64,000 nucleotides of DNA from positions 1,594,501 through 1,658,500 of the forward strand of contig JACATO010002730.1 of NCBI GenBank assembly GCA_018389105.1, read 5' to 3'. Positions 49,412 through 62,300 of the stretch are shown here, one piece after another. Every line of letters starts with the position of its first letter. Positions within the stretch are counted from its first letter, which is position 1. The notes below the pieces were generated by a model that did not search any database, was not told the DNA's origin, and worked only from the letters and a program-made list of their open reading frames with translations. This stretch comes from Nautilus pompilius (lineage: Eukaryota; Mollusca; Cephalopoda; Nautilida; Nautilidae). The position numbers were made by a program, and so were the translations under genes.

Positions 49412-52400
49412 TAGACTTGGTTGTTTTATAACTAGACAAGTTGTCTTAAGTTTGATGTAAACTTTTTCTTTTAAATATTATTAGATAAATGTAAACCATT
49501 GTAATTTTATCTATTTAATTTTATTTTGCACTATATAACGGTTATTGTCTATCTTAAAAATAATAAACAGAAAAGAAGATTAAAATTATGAAATTATGTG
49601 TAAAAGACAAAAAAATGTATGTAAGGACATTTGATACAAAAATCATATTTCATTTATAAGCAGTTTTGTTTAGAATCTACTGAAAGAAACTGCTATTAAT
49701 TTTCCGTAGCTATGGGAACTATCACATTTATAGAAGTCGAATATTAATTGAGAGAGCTTCATCTGAATTTTTTTTACAAGTTTGCAGTTTACAAGATAAA
49801 ATTCAGAACCGCTATTGAAAACATCATTTTGGATCTTTATAAAATTTTTTTATAATAATGAGCAAAATTTCAAGAAAACGAAAAACAAAATTAATTATGT
49901 AAACCGAATGCAATATTAAAAATTCTAATATATATTATTATTGGTTCAAACTTTGTCTAAGCCATTAGTGACAGTTTAAAGAAAACGTTTAGTAGCATAG
50001 AGGCAGGAAAAGTATATTTTTATCCTTACTGACTAAAGTGAATTAAAAATAGAGTATCTTTATGTGATATATACATAAGCTAAAGAATGAAAGCCGTTAA
50101 ATATAACCTTCGTCAGTCATTAAAGATAAAGTTTCTTGAACTCCATGGGGGCGCGGCAAGACACCTAAGGTCCATGACCCGATGAATCACTATTTGAAAC
50201 AGTTCGTTTCGCCGTACTTCCAAAGTATGGTTTCATTTTGCGCTTCTTTCGGGAATTCATCTCACCTCTAGAAAAAAGGGATCTAGGAGGGATATTGCTG
50301 CCAATGATTGCGCCATAGTGAAAAATCTCTACCTCTCCTTTTAATTTCACAATAGAATAGGACACTTGCTTGGAGATGTACAATATGAAAAAATATATGA
50401 AGCTATAGAGATCACTTTGAAATTATTGAAAATCCATAATTTTGCTCAAACATCCATAAACGAGACATCTCTAATAGCCTTAAGATTTGCGCATTTGAAA
50501 AGACAAATGTCCAGTAATCAGCCAGGAAGCCCTCCAAAACAATGACATATAACTACTGCATAGATTTGATTTTGGTTTTTATGATAGTTATTAAAGATAA
50601 GGTGAAGATTTCTTTGTGTTCTGGGCATGTTTTGAATTTGAAATGCTGTAATGCTTCTCAAAATTGTTCAATACTATAAAAAGTTTTATTTCAATTTCTT
50701 GACATCTGTAAAGTGTAATGGACCGTTAATAACTATAAATAAAATAAAAGTTACTGTCATGACTAATAACATGTTATCAGGATTGTTTTACTTTTGTAAT
50801 TAAAGATCGAAAAATAATGGAATACTATGTAACAAAAAAGCAGGAAATGCTGGTTGAAAGAAATCACGATATCAAATACCACAAACCTAACTAATTTTCA
50901 TTTTCTCCTGGTAAAGAAACTTACGTGTTTTGTGTTGGGAAAGTTTAGTTATTTTACTTTATCAATGACAAGATTAATTATTTCCAGAGATTACTGCAAC
51001 GACTATTAGATAATGAACTTACTTTTATCAGCCAATCGCAAAAAAGCTTAATAGTTTTACTTGCCAGGCAAAGTAATTTTACAAGCTACCCATTTATATG
51101 TAAAGGCGATTCCTCTAGACTTTTAATAGATTTCTCATTTTAAAAAAAATAATTCCTTTTTCCTATTAAATTCTGTTTATGATGTCTTCAAAAACTTTTA
51201 AACAATTTTCATCTCCTAAATTTCAGGCTTAAATGAATCTAATCGATGCAGAGCGTTCGATCATGTCAAAACGACCAGGGAAAGAGTCGTAGACATTATA
51301 AAGTGCTATTGTCCATGAAAAATAAAAGCCATCTTCAAATAATAATGATAATAATTGTTTTAATATTTTTTTTTAAAATTGACATTATCAATCTTCGTGA
51401 TAGGTAAACGTTATCAAGACTAAAATAAAAGTGGTAAGCACTTTTTATGGAATCTGCAATGACTTGGAATTTTTCATGGAATAATTATGTTGATTCTCCA
51501 ATCTCGCTCTTTGGATCAGAACACGCTTACACTAGGCACCATATTACTAGCACAAAAAATATTTCTTTAAATTAAAATAAACTATCCTTAGCCAAAATAT
51601 GTACTTGAAGTACGATAAAGATATTCTTAAAGAACTTCTGCGTTTAATGTATAGTAAGAAACAGTAGTATCTTTCGTGACGTATAAATATCATATAAAAC
51701 TAATTTGCATTTAAAAATTAAAAAAAATAATAAATGTTTGCTTTATTTCATCGTTTTTAAGATATTTTATGCAAGGAGAGCATAGAACCGACAAAATTAA
51801 TTAATAAGAAAATCAAATTCAAAGTATACAAAGTTCATAAAAATACAATTTAAATAAATAGAAAATTCATATTGATACAATGCAAAATTAAATCCAAACT
51901 ATCGAAACAGTTTGTAATGTATATATAAATAATCAAGTAACTTTTTGTTACATAATATTTTATAGATATATATTTCTATTTGGTCACAATGAAAATAATA
52001 TAAACTTAATTGATTCAACTCGCAAAAGCTATTCTTTTACTGGAAAGAATGACTTGTCCACTGAAGTTTATATAGATACTGTCATTCCATTAAAGTTTAT
52101 TGTTTTATTCACATATCAAACTGATAAAATGTAAACATTAAAAATCAGTGAAAAAGATTTTTCTAAAGCAATCGAACCAAGACTTACTTAGACAATAGTA
52201 CTTGTAGTCAGTAGTCTTTTACAGTAAACTAATAGACCCAATTTGTGCAACCAGAAAAGAGTATATTAGAGAAAACATTTTGTTAATTACTTGTATTAAC
52301 CTGCATTTTACAGCTTGAATTAATTTAGTCAGAAGACTAAAAAAAATATAATCCTAATGGCGAGTTTTCAAATATTTTGTGTAAGAGGAGATGGATGGTG

Positions 52401-54549
52401 GAATGGCTTTTGGTGGTGGCACTATATCTGTTCTGGATTAGGAAATGAAACTGCTGCAAGATAGTATAATATTCGTGGGCTGTCAAGCCAAACAGAAATC
52501 GGAAACAACAAATTTTCTATATGTAGACGGAAGGAAAAGCCAGAGGTCTGAATACAGGTTAGCGATAAAGCCAGGTGATTGTTCTCTGCTGGCAGATGTG
52601 AAACTAACGGTTAATATAAAGCGTGTTTAGTATCTTAGAAGTTTACAATATATCGAATTTGCTACCGAAGAACAATTCGGGTACAGCTTCTCAGAAAAAA
52701 GAAGAAAAAGTATATTGTGAATGTTTAAAAATTGGCTGGCACTCGAGACTGTTACATCCGCTGATATTACAAATAGTCGTTGAAAAACCGTCAAACGCTT
52801 CGCAAAAAAATTGCAACAGAAGTTGAGTAGACATATATCACACAATGATTCTGAAAGCATATAGAAACAACAAAGAAAATAGTTTTGTACATGCTGCTAA
52901 AGAGCTTAAAGGTGAATGTAAACTAAGTCAGTGTAGCTATGGAAAACTGACGATAATTTTGTTAAACTAGTGATCATAGTTTTATGTTTTCAAACTATGA
53001 GATAAGCATAAATTCAGAAAAAACTGACAGATCATGGTTAGTATACTTAAGCCTAGAGACGCTGTTTTTTGTGTTTGCATTTAACTATATTGCAGTTACG
53101 GGAGTGTTAGCGTAACATTTCTCAAACTGAAAAAAAAAAAACGTATCACAAAGGATCACTCAGCATCTATTATGCCCAACACATGGAAAATTTCTATAAA
53201 TGAAAACATCGAAGACTAAACTTTAAGAACGGGACTTCAATAGTTCTACACATTCGCGACAGTTAAAGTCCCATGCAAATCTTTAAGTTCAGAACATGGA
53301 AAATAAAATGTGTAATTATGAGTTGAAATAAATTCATTTTATCGTGAGCTGCCTTTGGGGTTCAAACAGGATTTTTGTTGTTGTTAATTTTGAAAAAAAC
53401 TGTTGCCTATATTTAATGCTTTTTAGTTACTAATTTTAAACAATTAACATTTAAAGTATTGAAAAATTTTGTTTTAATATAAACTAAATTTATATAATAA
53501 TCAAATGGGTAATTCATGTTGAATAATTAAGTTATTATAGTTTTTGGATATACTGCTATTTGATCGGTTACTGTTTTTTCAGTCGTCTTCAAATATAATT
53601 AGAATAGTTTTTGATTGGAAAATAAAAACAAGGCTTTTTGACTGATACATTTTTCGCTTCTGTCGAATTTAATTTTTATTTATATCAAGTTTAGCAGCTG
53701 TCTGCCGGAAATATATACAAAAATGAACAAACCTCTATTTCTGCGTGGCGCATAACTTCGATGATGATCTCGTGTGGAAAAGAAAGCTATAGTTTTTGAA
53801 AGTCTTTTAATGTTTCGTTATCATTAATAATTATATGAACTTACAATTATATTTTTGTTGTATATTTCTTATTAACGTATGCATTTCTCAATAATTAATA
53901 ATGATTTATGTATTTGCTTTTAAATATTGAAAAAAAACATTTGAACTCATCTTCTTGCTAAAGAAACCAGTTTAATCGGAAACAGTTCAAAGTAAGAAAT
54001 ATGGCATGCGAATTCAGAGGCTCAGTATTTTCTTTCTTTGCGATTTATGAGAAAATTACTTCAAATACCTGGGCTTTGTTGATCAGATTAATCAACATAG
54101 TTTTTTTTTTTTTTTGATTGTTCTCTCCTGTGCCTTTCAAGAATTAACGTCGACAATTTGTTAAAAAAGCACAAATCATTAAACAATTAAAATCTCTATT
54201 TTTTGCAGCTTATGCGTTTAATCCTAAATGTTCTAAATATTTTAGCATATTAGCTTTCCAAAAATAAAATAATAGTACATGCTAATCATGTTAACAAACT
54301 TAATTAAAAATAAATCAAAACGGTAGTGATAAAATTAATTAAACAAAGAGAATTTTAACCAAAATAATAAACAATGTAATTAAACGGTATTGATAATATT
54401 AAATTTTCTGTTATGTGCGTTTAGTAAGGAAAAATATTTAAATAAATGAAAAAGGTGATCAGGACGAAATGAAAAAGTTAAATACCTAAATTAAAATGTG
54501 CAGATAATAACATTTCCGAAGTTATATTCACATAAGTAATGTGATTTTG
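49412..54549. other. AT-rich DNA, no gene recognised
   Basis: A GC-balanced island at about 50130-50350 carries a 72-codon minus-strand frame without recognisable domain. Overlapping short frames at 52445-52860 are also unassigned. A poly-T run lies at about 54100-54115. No terminal repeat of the Tc1 element that follows is present on its left. Confidence 0.5.
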
Positions 54550-54552
54550 CGA

Positions 54553-55173
54553 TGGGTTAAAGTGTACAAAGAATGGATCAAAGTTCAACAGGATAGAGTT
54601 CTCTTTTCCGACGAAACGATGATCATGCGCATTATCAGTGCTGACCGAGTATATGTTCGACGTTACAATAGCGAAAAATACAATATAAAGTGCACCCGAC
54701 CGACAGTGCAGGCCGGATGAGGATCGTTGATGGTCTTGGGGTGTCTGAGCGTAGCGGGACCAGGCCCTCTGAAGTTGATCATTGGCAGATCGACCGCCCA
54801 GTCCTAATGAAATTTACTGAGGGATGTCGTTGTCGACTACATCGACGAGAACATGCCAGTCACCGCCATCTTCCAGCAAGACAGTGCCCCGATGCACACC
54901 TCCAGAGTCGTCTCTTCCCTCACCACCCAACTAGGAATGAATGTCATGCGCTGGTCGCCCCAATGTCCGGATCTCAACCTAATCGAAAATGCCTGAAAGC
55001 AGCTGAAGGCCAAGGTGGCCAAGGAAAGGAATCTCAATCAAGACCAATTCTGGCAGGGCGTCGAGAAAAGCTGGCAGGAAATGGCCAATTCCGATTACTT
55101 TCGTTTGGTCGAATCCATTCCCCGTCGTTGTCGAGAAGTGATCGAAGATCACTGTAACGCCACCCACTACTAG
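54553..55173 (+). pseudogene. Tc1-like transposase catalytic domain with four stops, frame intact
   Basis: One continuous frame of 206 sense-position codons plus the terminal TAG (55171-55173) covers the whole DDE domain. The first Asp is in VLFSDE (codon 54610-54612), the second in IFQQDSAPMHTS (54880-54882), and the Glu in DLNLIEN (54985-54987). Exactly 34 residues separate the second Asp and the Glu, the DD34E signature of Tc1. Decay is by point mutation: TGA at 54718, TAA and TGA at 54805 and 54808, and TGA at 54994 where relatives have Trp. No indel breaks the frame, unlike the 13.2 kb copy. The C-terminal tail (FRLVESIPRRCREVIE) is well kept. The long plus-strand frame 54690-55157 is another phase of the same DNA. 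The N-terminal DNA-binding part is absent. Confidence 0.93.
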
Positions 55174-55242
55174 TCAATTGATCATTTCCATGCATTTGTT
55201 CGATTGTAATTTGGAATGTTGAAAAATATTTATGGATTTGCT

Positions 55243-55464
55243 CACTGTCCCAACTCTTTTATCCCGGTATAAATCGGACATTGCCGATTCAAATACTTTT
55301 TCCAGAGAATATGTAAAATGTAACATGTGTTGCTTTTATACATTGTAAAGACATGTTTAGTGCATATAATAAACAAAGTTATGGGTATTTAAATGCGTTT
55401 GTTAAAACGTGGGTGCACAAATATCAATTTCACTGCAAGTGTACCAACTCTTTTTCCGGCACTA
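55243..55464. repeat. right terminal repeat of the truncated Tc1 element
   Basis: Inward on the minus strand it reads GTGCCGGAAAAAGAGTTGG at the end and GATAAAAGAGTTGGGACAG at the inner site. Sequence between the sites closely matches the left terminal repeat of the 13.2 kb element, including a TTGATATTTG block and a GTTTATTATATGCAC block. Confidence 0.9.
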
Positions 55465-55466
55465 TA

Positions 55467-56517
55467 AAACATAATTCCTATCTTTATAAATAAGTGATCA
55501 TCTACGTGCAAATACTGTACATTGAATACATGAAACAGCCATGAAAATATAAATGCACGAAAGAAGAGTAAGTTATTTTTATAGAATATTTGTATGCTAT
55601 TCCATATTATTTTTTAAACGATCTCACTTTCTTGTTGAAAAAACTAGCAGCAGTCTCCTATCATTCCTGGATTTTATATTCCCTGATAATTTTTTTGCAT
55701 TACAAAAATATCCGAATGGAAGTACTTTCCATTTTTATCGCTAACTTTATTCACATTCTTAAAAAAATAGTCTGAGTGTAAGAAGTATATCCATAGCGAC
55801 ATTCATGCATTTATAGTCATCCAGAAACTTTTAAGCAAATTTATAGTAATTTGCTTTTATGTTTAGCAAGAAATCTCTTACAACTGTTTTGAATGATTAC
55901 CTAAAGAGCTAATTCAAAATTAAACAATTTGTCTTCAACAATTTAATCATTTACAATCTCATGAATCTGTGGGCCAAAAAATCCCTTCTTTCACATTGGC
56001 ATTACTGATTTTTGGAAATATATTCTCGAGATAGTTGAAAGCTCCGTTTCAAACTTTGACAAAATTTTCATTATGACAAGCGTAATATGTAAAGGGAGAG
56101 ACTTTGTTCTGATTGACTAATGGAGAATGATTAACATTACTTCTTTCAGGAGTAAATTCTTATCACGGTGGCTACTGTTTTACTATATACAGCTATTCAG
56201 TTTCGCGTCTCTGCCAGATAAATGTCTTTTGATGAATAAATTGAAAAAAAATTGGAAGAGGCAATCACGATACAGATGAGATACTGTTATGTGGTGAGTC
56301 AGTCTGAGTGAGAACTGTGTCGAGCTATTGTAATAACCCATTTAGATGGATTTAAATTCAGCATGATGTGCTGGTGATGTTTTTGCAGTAGTTTTCTTCA
56401 CTCGATCGTTCTACCAAGCTCATTCAGGTGGTACACATTTTTTTCATCAGCGAGTACATTGCTTCAATAGCATTGACTTGCTCAGCAGTTAAGCAAAAAT
56501 TTTTTTATTTAAGATTT
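55467..56517. other. AT-rich DNA, no gene recognised
   Basis: Short overlapping frames at 55553-55775 have no recognisable domain. Nothing else is assignable. Confidence 0.5.
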
Positions 56518-56805
56518 TCAGGGTGCTTTGGAGTGGAATCTTTCAGTCAGTGGCTGGGTGAAAACCATTGTGATATTTGCAGATTCGACTCTAGAGTCAA
56601 ATTCTGCTGTCACTGCTGGACTATTCAAACATCTCTCCACCGAAGTAGTTAAAATGGACATCATCCTCCACGTGTCTCCTGGTATTTTCTGTGCTAGAGT
56701 TTCTGTTGACAATATTTTGTGAAGCCTGAATGTAAACGAAGTAAAATTACATGAATTTAAAACTACCACAAATGTTCTAGTCGTGATACCTATAATTGAT
56801 AGCAT
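56518..56805 (-). CDS. unrecognised 95-codon frame near family copy B
   Basis: The minus-strand frame is open from 56805 to 56518 and reads on past a stop as a further open stretch (AEQVNAIEAMYSLMKK near 56440-56490). It lies about 250 bp downstream of copy B of the uncharacterised family on the same strand. I cannot match it to that family or to any other. The plus strand is open too (56528-56722), which weakens the case. It may be part of the same mobile unit, an unrelated repeat, or chance. Confidence 0.25.
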   Translation of the reverse strand: MLSIIGITTRTFVVVLNSCNFTSFTFRLHKILSTETLAQKIPGDTWRMMSILTTSVERCLNSPAVTAEFDSRVESANITMVFTQPLTERFHSKAP

Positions 56806-57049
56806 TGAGAAAGATGGCTATACTTTCATGAGTTTCCTTCACAAATGAAATGAGTAAATGGATCCAAAAGCTTATTTTTTTCGATTATTCAAATTATCTC
56901 TCTTTAGATGCATCATTAAAAAATTTATAATCAGGTGCTAGTCATTGGAATTAACTCAATTAATGCATATTTCTACTGACATCTGTGCACACAAAAATAG
57001 AATCTCGCATTTAAAAATTGGTTAGCAATACATTATGGTGAATCCTAAA

Positions 57050-57500
57050 TACAAACTTTGGTACCTCAAACTAAGATGTTCAGCTTGTTGCTTCTTCAAG
57101 GTTGAATCACGTACCAAATCATCCAGCTCTTGTGATTTATTAAGTCCGGCAGTTTGTCTTCATTCTGCAGAAGTTTGTGTCATGTGATGCTGAGTCTCTG
57201 TGTTGACATATTTTCGTTATACTACTGTTACTTCCAAGTTTTCGATGTAGTTGAAATTGGCAATTCTTCATCATGAGGAACTGGCTTAATGGTAGAAGAC
57301 ACATCAGTGTATTGGATACTATGCTTTTGTTAGAAGAGAACACGGCAATTTTCTTAAGACAAAAGTAGTAGTTACCTTTGTGATTTTTTGGCTCTCGACA
57401 TACCACCGAAATAAAAAGACACTGAATAACGTTTTCCTCTTAGCCATAGCTTGAAATTCATTGAACACTGGAATACAACATATAAGAGATGCACACGTTT
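57050..57500 (-). pseudogene. copy B of the uncharacterised family, 5' part only
   Basis: Minus-strand frames give, in the family order: a QAMAKRKTLFSVF stretch (family: GKxxSxxFxxP), VCREPKNHKGNYYFCLKK at about 57340-57410 (family: VWREPKNHxDDCYFC), VSSTIKPVPHDEELPI (family: SAIRPVPHxxxxPV), and at 57055-57135 QELDDLVRDSTLKKQQAEHL (family: LNDLVRxLxLxKxxAELL). The first Cys of the YFC pair is Tyr here. The wording (CLKK for CSCN, PHDEELPI for PHGPVIPV) differs from copy A, so two subfamilies are present. Frames change at least twice. The CGDLK/FLCEWDS region was not found to the left. Confidence 0.65.
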
Positions 57501-59144
57501 GTCCAGACCTACAATTTTGCGGCTTAAATGAAGATGATTGATTGACATCCTATGTCAGTGGAGATATTGTCTTAAGCTGTGATTTTGTTTTGAACTTTCT
57601 GTACAGGTATAATAAAAAGAGTCTGCATCGTTGATACAATCACAGATACTATTTTTATAAATAATTCATATTTGTGAAGAAACAAATACAGAAAATATTA
57701 AATTATGGAATTAAACAATACATGTAAGCATATACTGTATATGCATGCATGCATACATTTATGATTATATGCATTTCGAAAACCATACGTGATGCATGTA
57801 AGCTGAATGCATTTTATATAATACAATATTTTAAATCAATTTTACATGTTTATACTTAGGAGAAAGAATCTTTGTTGACCACCATAATATTTTATCAATT
57901 TTCTGTGGAAAAATAAATTAAGGTTGTTTTTTAATCATTTTAGAAAATTATGTTTGTGATCATTGCTATCCTATTTAATTAACTGTGTACAAATTAATTT
58001 TTTGATATGTCTCTGCTCGTGTCGAGCGCGTAGAGAGAATGAAATCACGCGTAACGATGTGAGAATTATAAACTGGTGGTGATAATCAGAATTATAATTT
58101 GTCAGCAACTGATCAAATTTAATTATTTATTTGCTTTTAAAGCATATCAAACCGTGAAAACATCCAACAAATTCAGAAAGTTGACAAGAATTGAATTTAT
58201 TGTGAAGTAATGAGGCTTGTTTAAATCGTTGCGAAGCTACTTTCACAATGAAACCATCAGCAAACATTGATTTTAAGAAACAAATCTAGAAACTATAAGA
58301 CAAATATGAAGATCAATGTCACGTTTAATGGATACCTGAATTGATTACAGCATTCACTGGTTTGGTATACTGAAAAGGTCTCAAAATGTGTAAAACATTG
58401 GTAAGAAACCTCTCATTAAAAATTTGCCATACTTTCCATATAAACAGCTATAACATATAATTATACGTTTCATATATTCAGTAGAGTTGAGATCTACGTA
58501 ACTGTGGAATTGCATATCTATGTCATTGTTTCGTTTAATTTAGATGGAAGTAAGGCACAGGATATTAATAAAAAATATGTAAAAGAGAGCTTGGAATATA
58601 GTTGTAAGTCAGCACTTCCTATATCTGGATATAGTATCAGACTTTGCCGTATGCCAAACCCATAAATCCGCGAAACAAAATTGCACAAAAGAGACACGGC
58701 TCTAATATGTGAATAAACATTATGCAGGATTTCATTTTTTTTAGCAAACCGTGATAAATTCTACTGAAATATGGAGAATACTTATGCTTAAAATACGTGA
58801 TTTTGTTATTTTAAAGGTACTAGATCCACAATAAACTTTGACATGAAAAGCATAAGAAGCAGACAATTTTCAATATGTCTGTGTAATGGTGACATCTCTA
58901 TTTTTAATCAAGCTATTTTTTTTAAAACTGATGAATTATTTCATCACCTTTTTACAATAAGGCCGAATTTAAAAAACAAAACAATGTTTTTAAAAGATAT
59001 AAATATGCAGCTAATATATAATTATGATAATATATAATAATAAAGACATAAATGATTAGTAGTAATATAAAACAAAAACAAGTCAACATATTAACGGTTT
59101 GAGCGGACCATGTTTCGGGTAAACGCAAACTGTGCAAGGGACTT
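57501..59144. other. AT-rich DNA, no gene recognised
   Basis: The part to about 57600 could contain the missing start of copy B, but no Cys pair was found. The rest is AT-rich with a GCAT-repeat patch near 57745. Confidence 0.45.
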
Positions 59145-59365
<221 letters not shown>

Positions 59366-62300
59366 AGAAATCTTAGCGTTACTTATTAGTAGGCCCGTAA
59401 GGCTTTAATAATTACAAAGTACAGCTGAATCATAAATCAACGAATTCTCTCCTAAGATGCAAACAAAACGGTTACCAGAGATTGAATACCTATTCTTCAA
59501 ACAAACAGTCGCCAGAATCAATCTTCCTAACGCATGTTTTTCCTGATCCCTAAGCGCCAGTAATTTCATTACTTTCTCAACATATTTAATAATTTCACTT
59601 ACATCTACCGTTTTTCAGAAGTTCAACGATCTCTTCATAACAAAAAGACCACTCGTACCAGTTTATGACAATAAATACGTAGCCCTGGATTGAAGCAGAA
59701 AGCTGAAGGTCAAGGAGGGGCAAGAGCTATTACATTAATTTTGCATAGACAATTGGATATTGTATCTTTGAAAGTTTTCTCCAGTTTATTACCATTTCTA
59801 TGGTACAAACCATATTGATTAAAGAAGTGAAATGTTGCCCATTTTTTTCCAAAAGTTCTTCATCGGGTTAACTTGTACTTGTTGTAATTCAATTTAGCTA
59901 GTTTATTTATATCACTAATAAACTCTGCTATTGCCAATGGACGAACAAGCTCAAGCAAAATCTAATTCTGCCATGAAAGGAAATCTATGACTCTTCGTGC
60001 GAGTTTAGGGTGAGGTGCATACTAATTTGACAGAGCTAGCCTGTTCAATTGAAGGTAAACACTGAAAACAGTTACTGTGAGAATTATGTTGGCAGAGACC
60101 TCGCGCGATTGTAAATTGTTTTGTAAGAACTCAGTTTTATTTCTATGGAAAAAAGATTAGTTTTTGTTTGTCTGATTTTTGTCTTTTTTACCTGCCTGGA
60201 ATAAAAATAATTTTAAAAAAACAAACTAAATTGAAAATATGTAAATGTTAAATATGTACTTCTATATTTAATAAATAATGTACTCTATTTAATAAATTAT
60301 CACAATAGTATTTAAAGGAAACAAAACTTTCTAAAAAAAAATAATTAAAAGGTGTTAAATTGCATTGAAGAGCTCCTATGATTTTCTTCCATAATAAAAC
60401 TTGTCAAAGATGGAAATTTTTGAATTGAAATAAATATTATAAAATAATAATAATAACTAAATAAAAGCGAGGGAAAAATAAAATGAATTTCTTTTCAGGT
60501 AAAGAAGTAGCGTTTAACGTGATTATACTAGTAAATAGGTAACTGAAACATACAGCACGCATGAATGGAATGTTGCTGGCGGTGTGTAATCTACAGAAGT
60601 CAGCGAGTTTGCGATTTTGTTACTGATTAATAGAAATGCAACAATAAAAAGAAGAATCGCAGCTAAGTTTCGTAATTCCGTATACTAAATATATAGCCAT
60701 TTTGATAACCTGAATGTAGTAGAAGCTCTGAACTACTAAATAATACCACGGTAAACTGCATAAAAATATAAGAAATTGATGCGCACACTCTAAGCAACAG
60801 AGTAATGAATAATTAAGCATCTCTTACTTTAATAACCCTGACATCTCATGAATTATCATTTTTATATAATGTTTTATGCATGGAGATTATCTGTAATTAA
60901 GTTCGTTTGATGTTACTTTTTCAATACGTCCACTCTTTCTGTATTTAGTTAAATGAATAGGCGGGAATGTTAATTAAGGTGTGACAAAGACATGCTTCAT
61001 CTTCATCCAAATGAACCCACTTTTTCCATACCTGTAGCGTACCTGTAGAATAGCAGACGGAAAAACCCGGACTCACTCAAACTGGTCAGGTTGCATAAAA
61101 TAAGATATAGTGTCATTATTTCTTGTAAAAATCTGCTAATAGGAATTAGTTTTTTTAGTGTAAATTTGTTTCACAGTAAGTTCAGGTAGGTACAAAATAA
61201 TTTCAAAATTTCTCACAGCGTTAATGGATAGGTATTTGTGCAGGTAGTATGAGCTGGATGACAATTTTATTTTTTTCAGTTGTCTGGTACCGAAAGTCTG
61301 TACGGATTTAATTTATTTAAACAAATTAAGATAATATGATTAGGACTGATTTAATGTTTTTTATTGCTGAAGAAATAAATAAATAAATAATATTATCAGG
61401 TAAGTAAAGTATATAACATTTTTATGCGTTAATGCCTAAAGTAAAAATGGATTTGCCTTGCGCACAGCATTAAAATTCACAAGTGCATGATTTCAAAATA
61501 TATAGCGGAAAAAGACCGAAAAAAGCCATTTATGCGATATTTTTATTATTGATAGCAAATTCTTTTTTACTTAGATGTAGAGTGCACGTGCAGAGATTAA
61601 GATTAAGATCGCTGAACAAGTGCACAACATCGTGTATTTAGTAAAACTAAATAAATTCTACCATATTTGCAGCTAAAGATGGGTTTTAAATGACATTTGT
61701 TGATAATTTAAAGATGACAACAGAATGGAATTAAAGAAACTATTTTGTTGATCACAGATGTCATTCGAAAAGACATTGCCGATGTTAAATGGGTCGGGTA
61801 AACATCAGTTACTCTGCGGGATTTGCTGATAACGTGTTTTCGAATGTGCTGTTATTCTTTTTACCATTGTGTCTTATTTTGGGGAAATTCATGTGTTTGA
61901 GCAGTCATCGGGAATTTTGTCTAATCTCGACAGTCTGAAAAAAAAATGCTTACTTCAAAATACACTGCATGTAGAGATCGCCTACGCAAAATCGCCTTTT
62001 TATGTGCCCAGCAGTATTGCTGCAATCCATTATACTTGATTGGACGCTGATCGTCTGACAACTACTAATGGTGCTGAGTCCAAAATCACTTGGCTGAACT
62101 TGCTAGAAACGCGCTGTGCTGGATTTTGTATCCGATCGAGTCACGCAGGCAGAAGCTGTTGACAATATAACTACTCAGGAAATGACAGTTTACATACATT
62201 ATTTATTACATTTTTTATTATAAAAATTTTCTTTAGTAACACGAATTTTGTCGTTGATGTTGATGATAATAATAATAATTTTTTAAAAAAATAAAATTTC

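Larger units (their letters stand above)
54550..55464 (+). mobile_element. 5'-truncated Tc1-like element, same family as the 13.2 kb copy
   Basis: Homology with the 13.2 kb element starts abruptly at about 54550, just before the first catalytic Asp, and runs through the right terminal repeat to 55464 (followed by TA). The left terminal repeat and the DNA-binding domain are missing. The right end has both the outer site (about 55443-55464) and the inner site (about 55243-55270), 198 bp apart. The two elements lie in opposite orientation. Being one-ended, this copy could not be mobilised even if transposase were supplied. Confidence 0.92.

Noticed and set aside
50130-50400. GC-balanced island with a 72-codon minus-strand frame
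   Set aside because: No domain, no neighbouring evidence, and no similarity to other parts of the window.
59685-59725. Short similarity to the C-terminal coding part of the 54.6 kb transposon
   Set aside because: About 30 bases with gaps; within chance for a purine-rich word.
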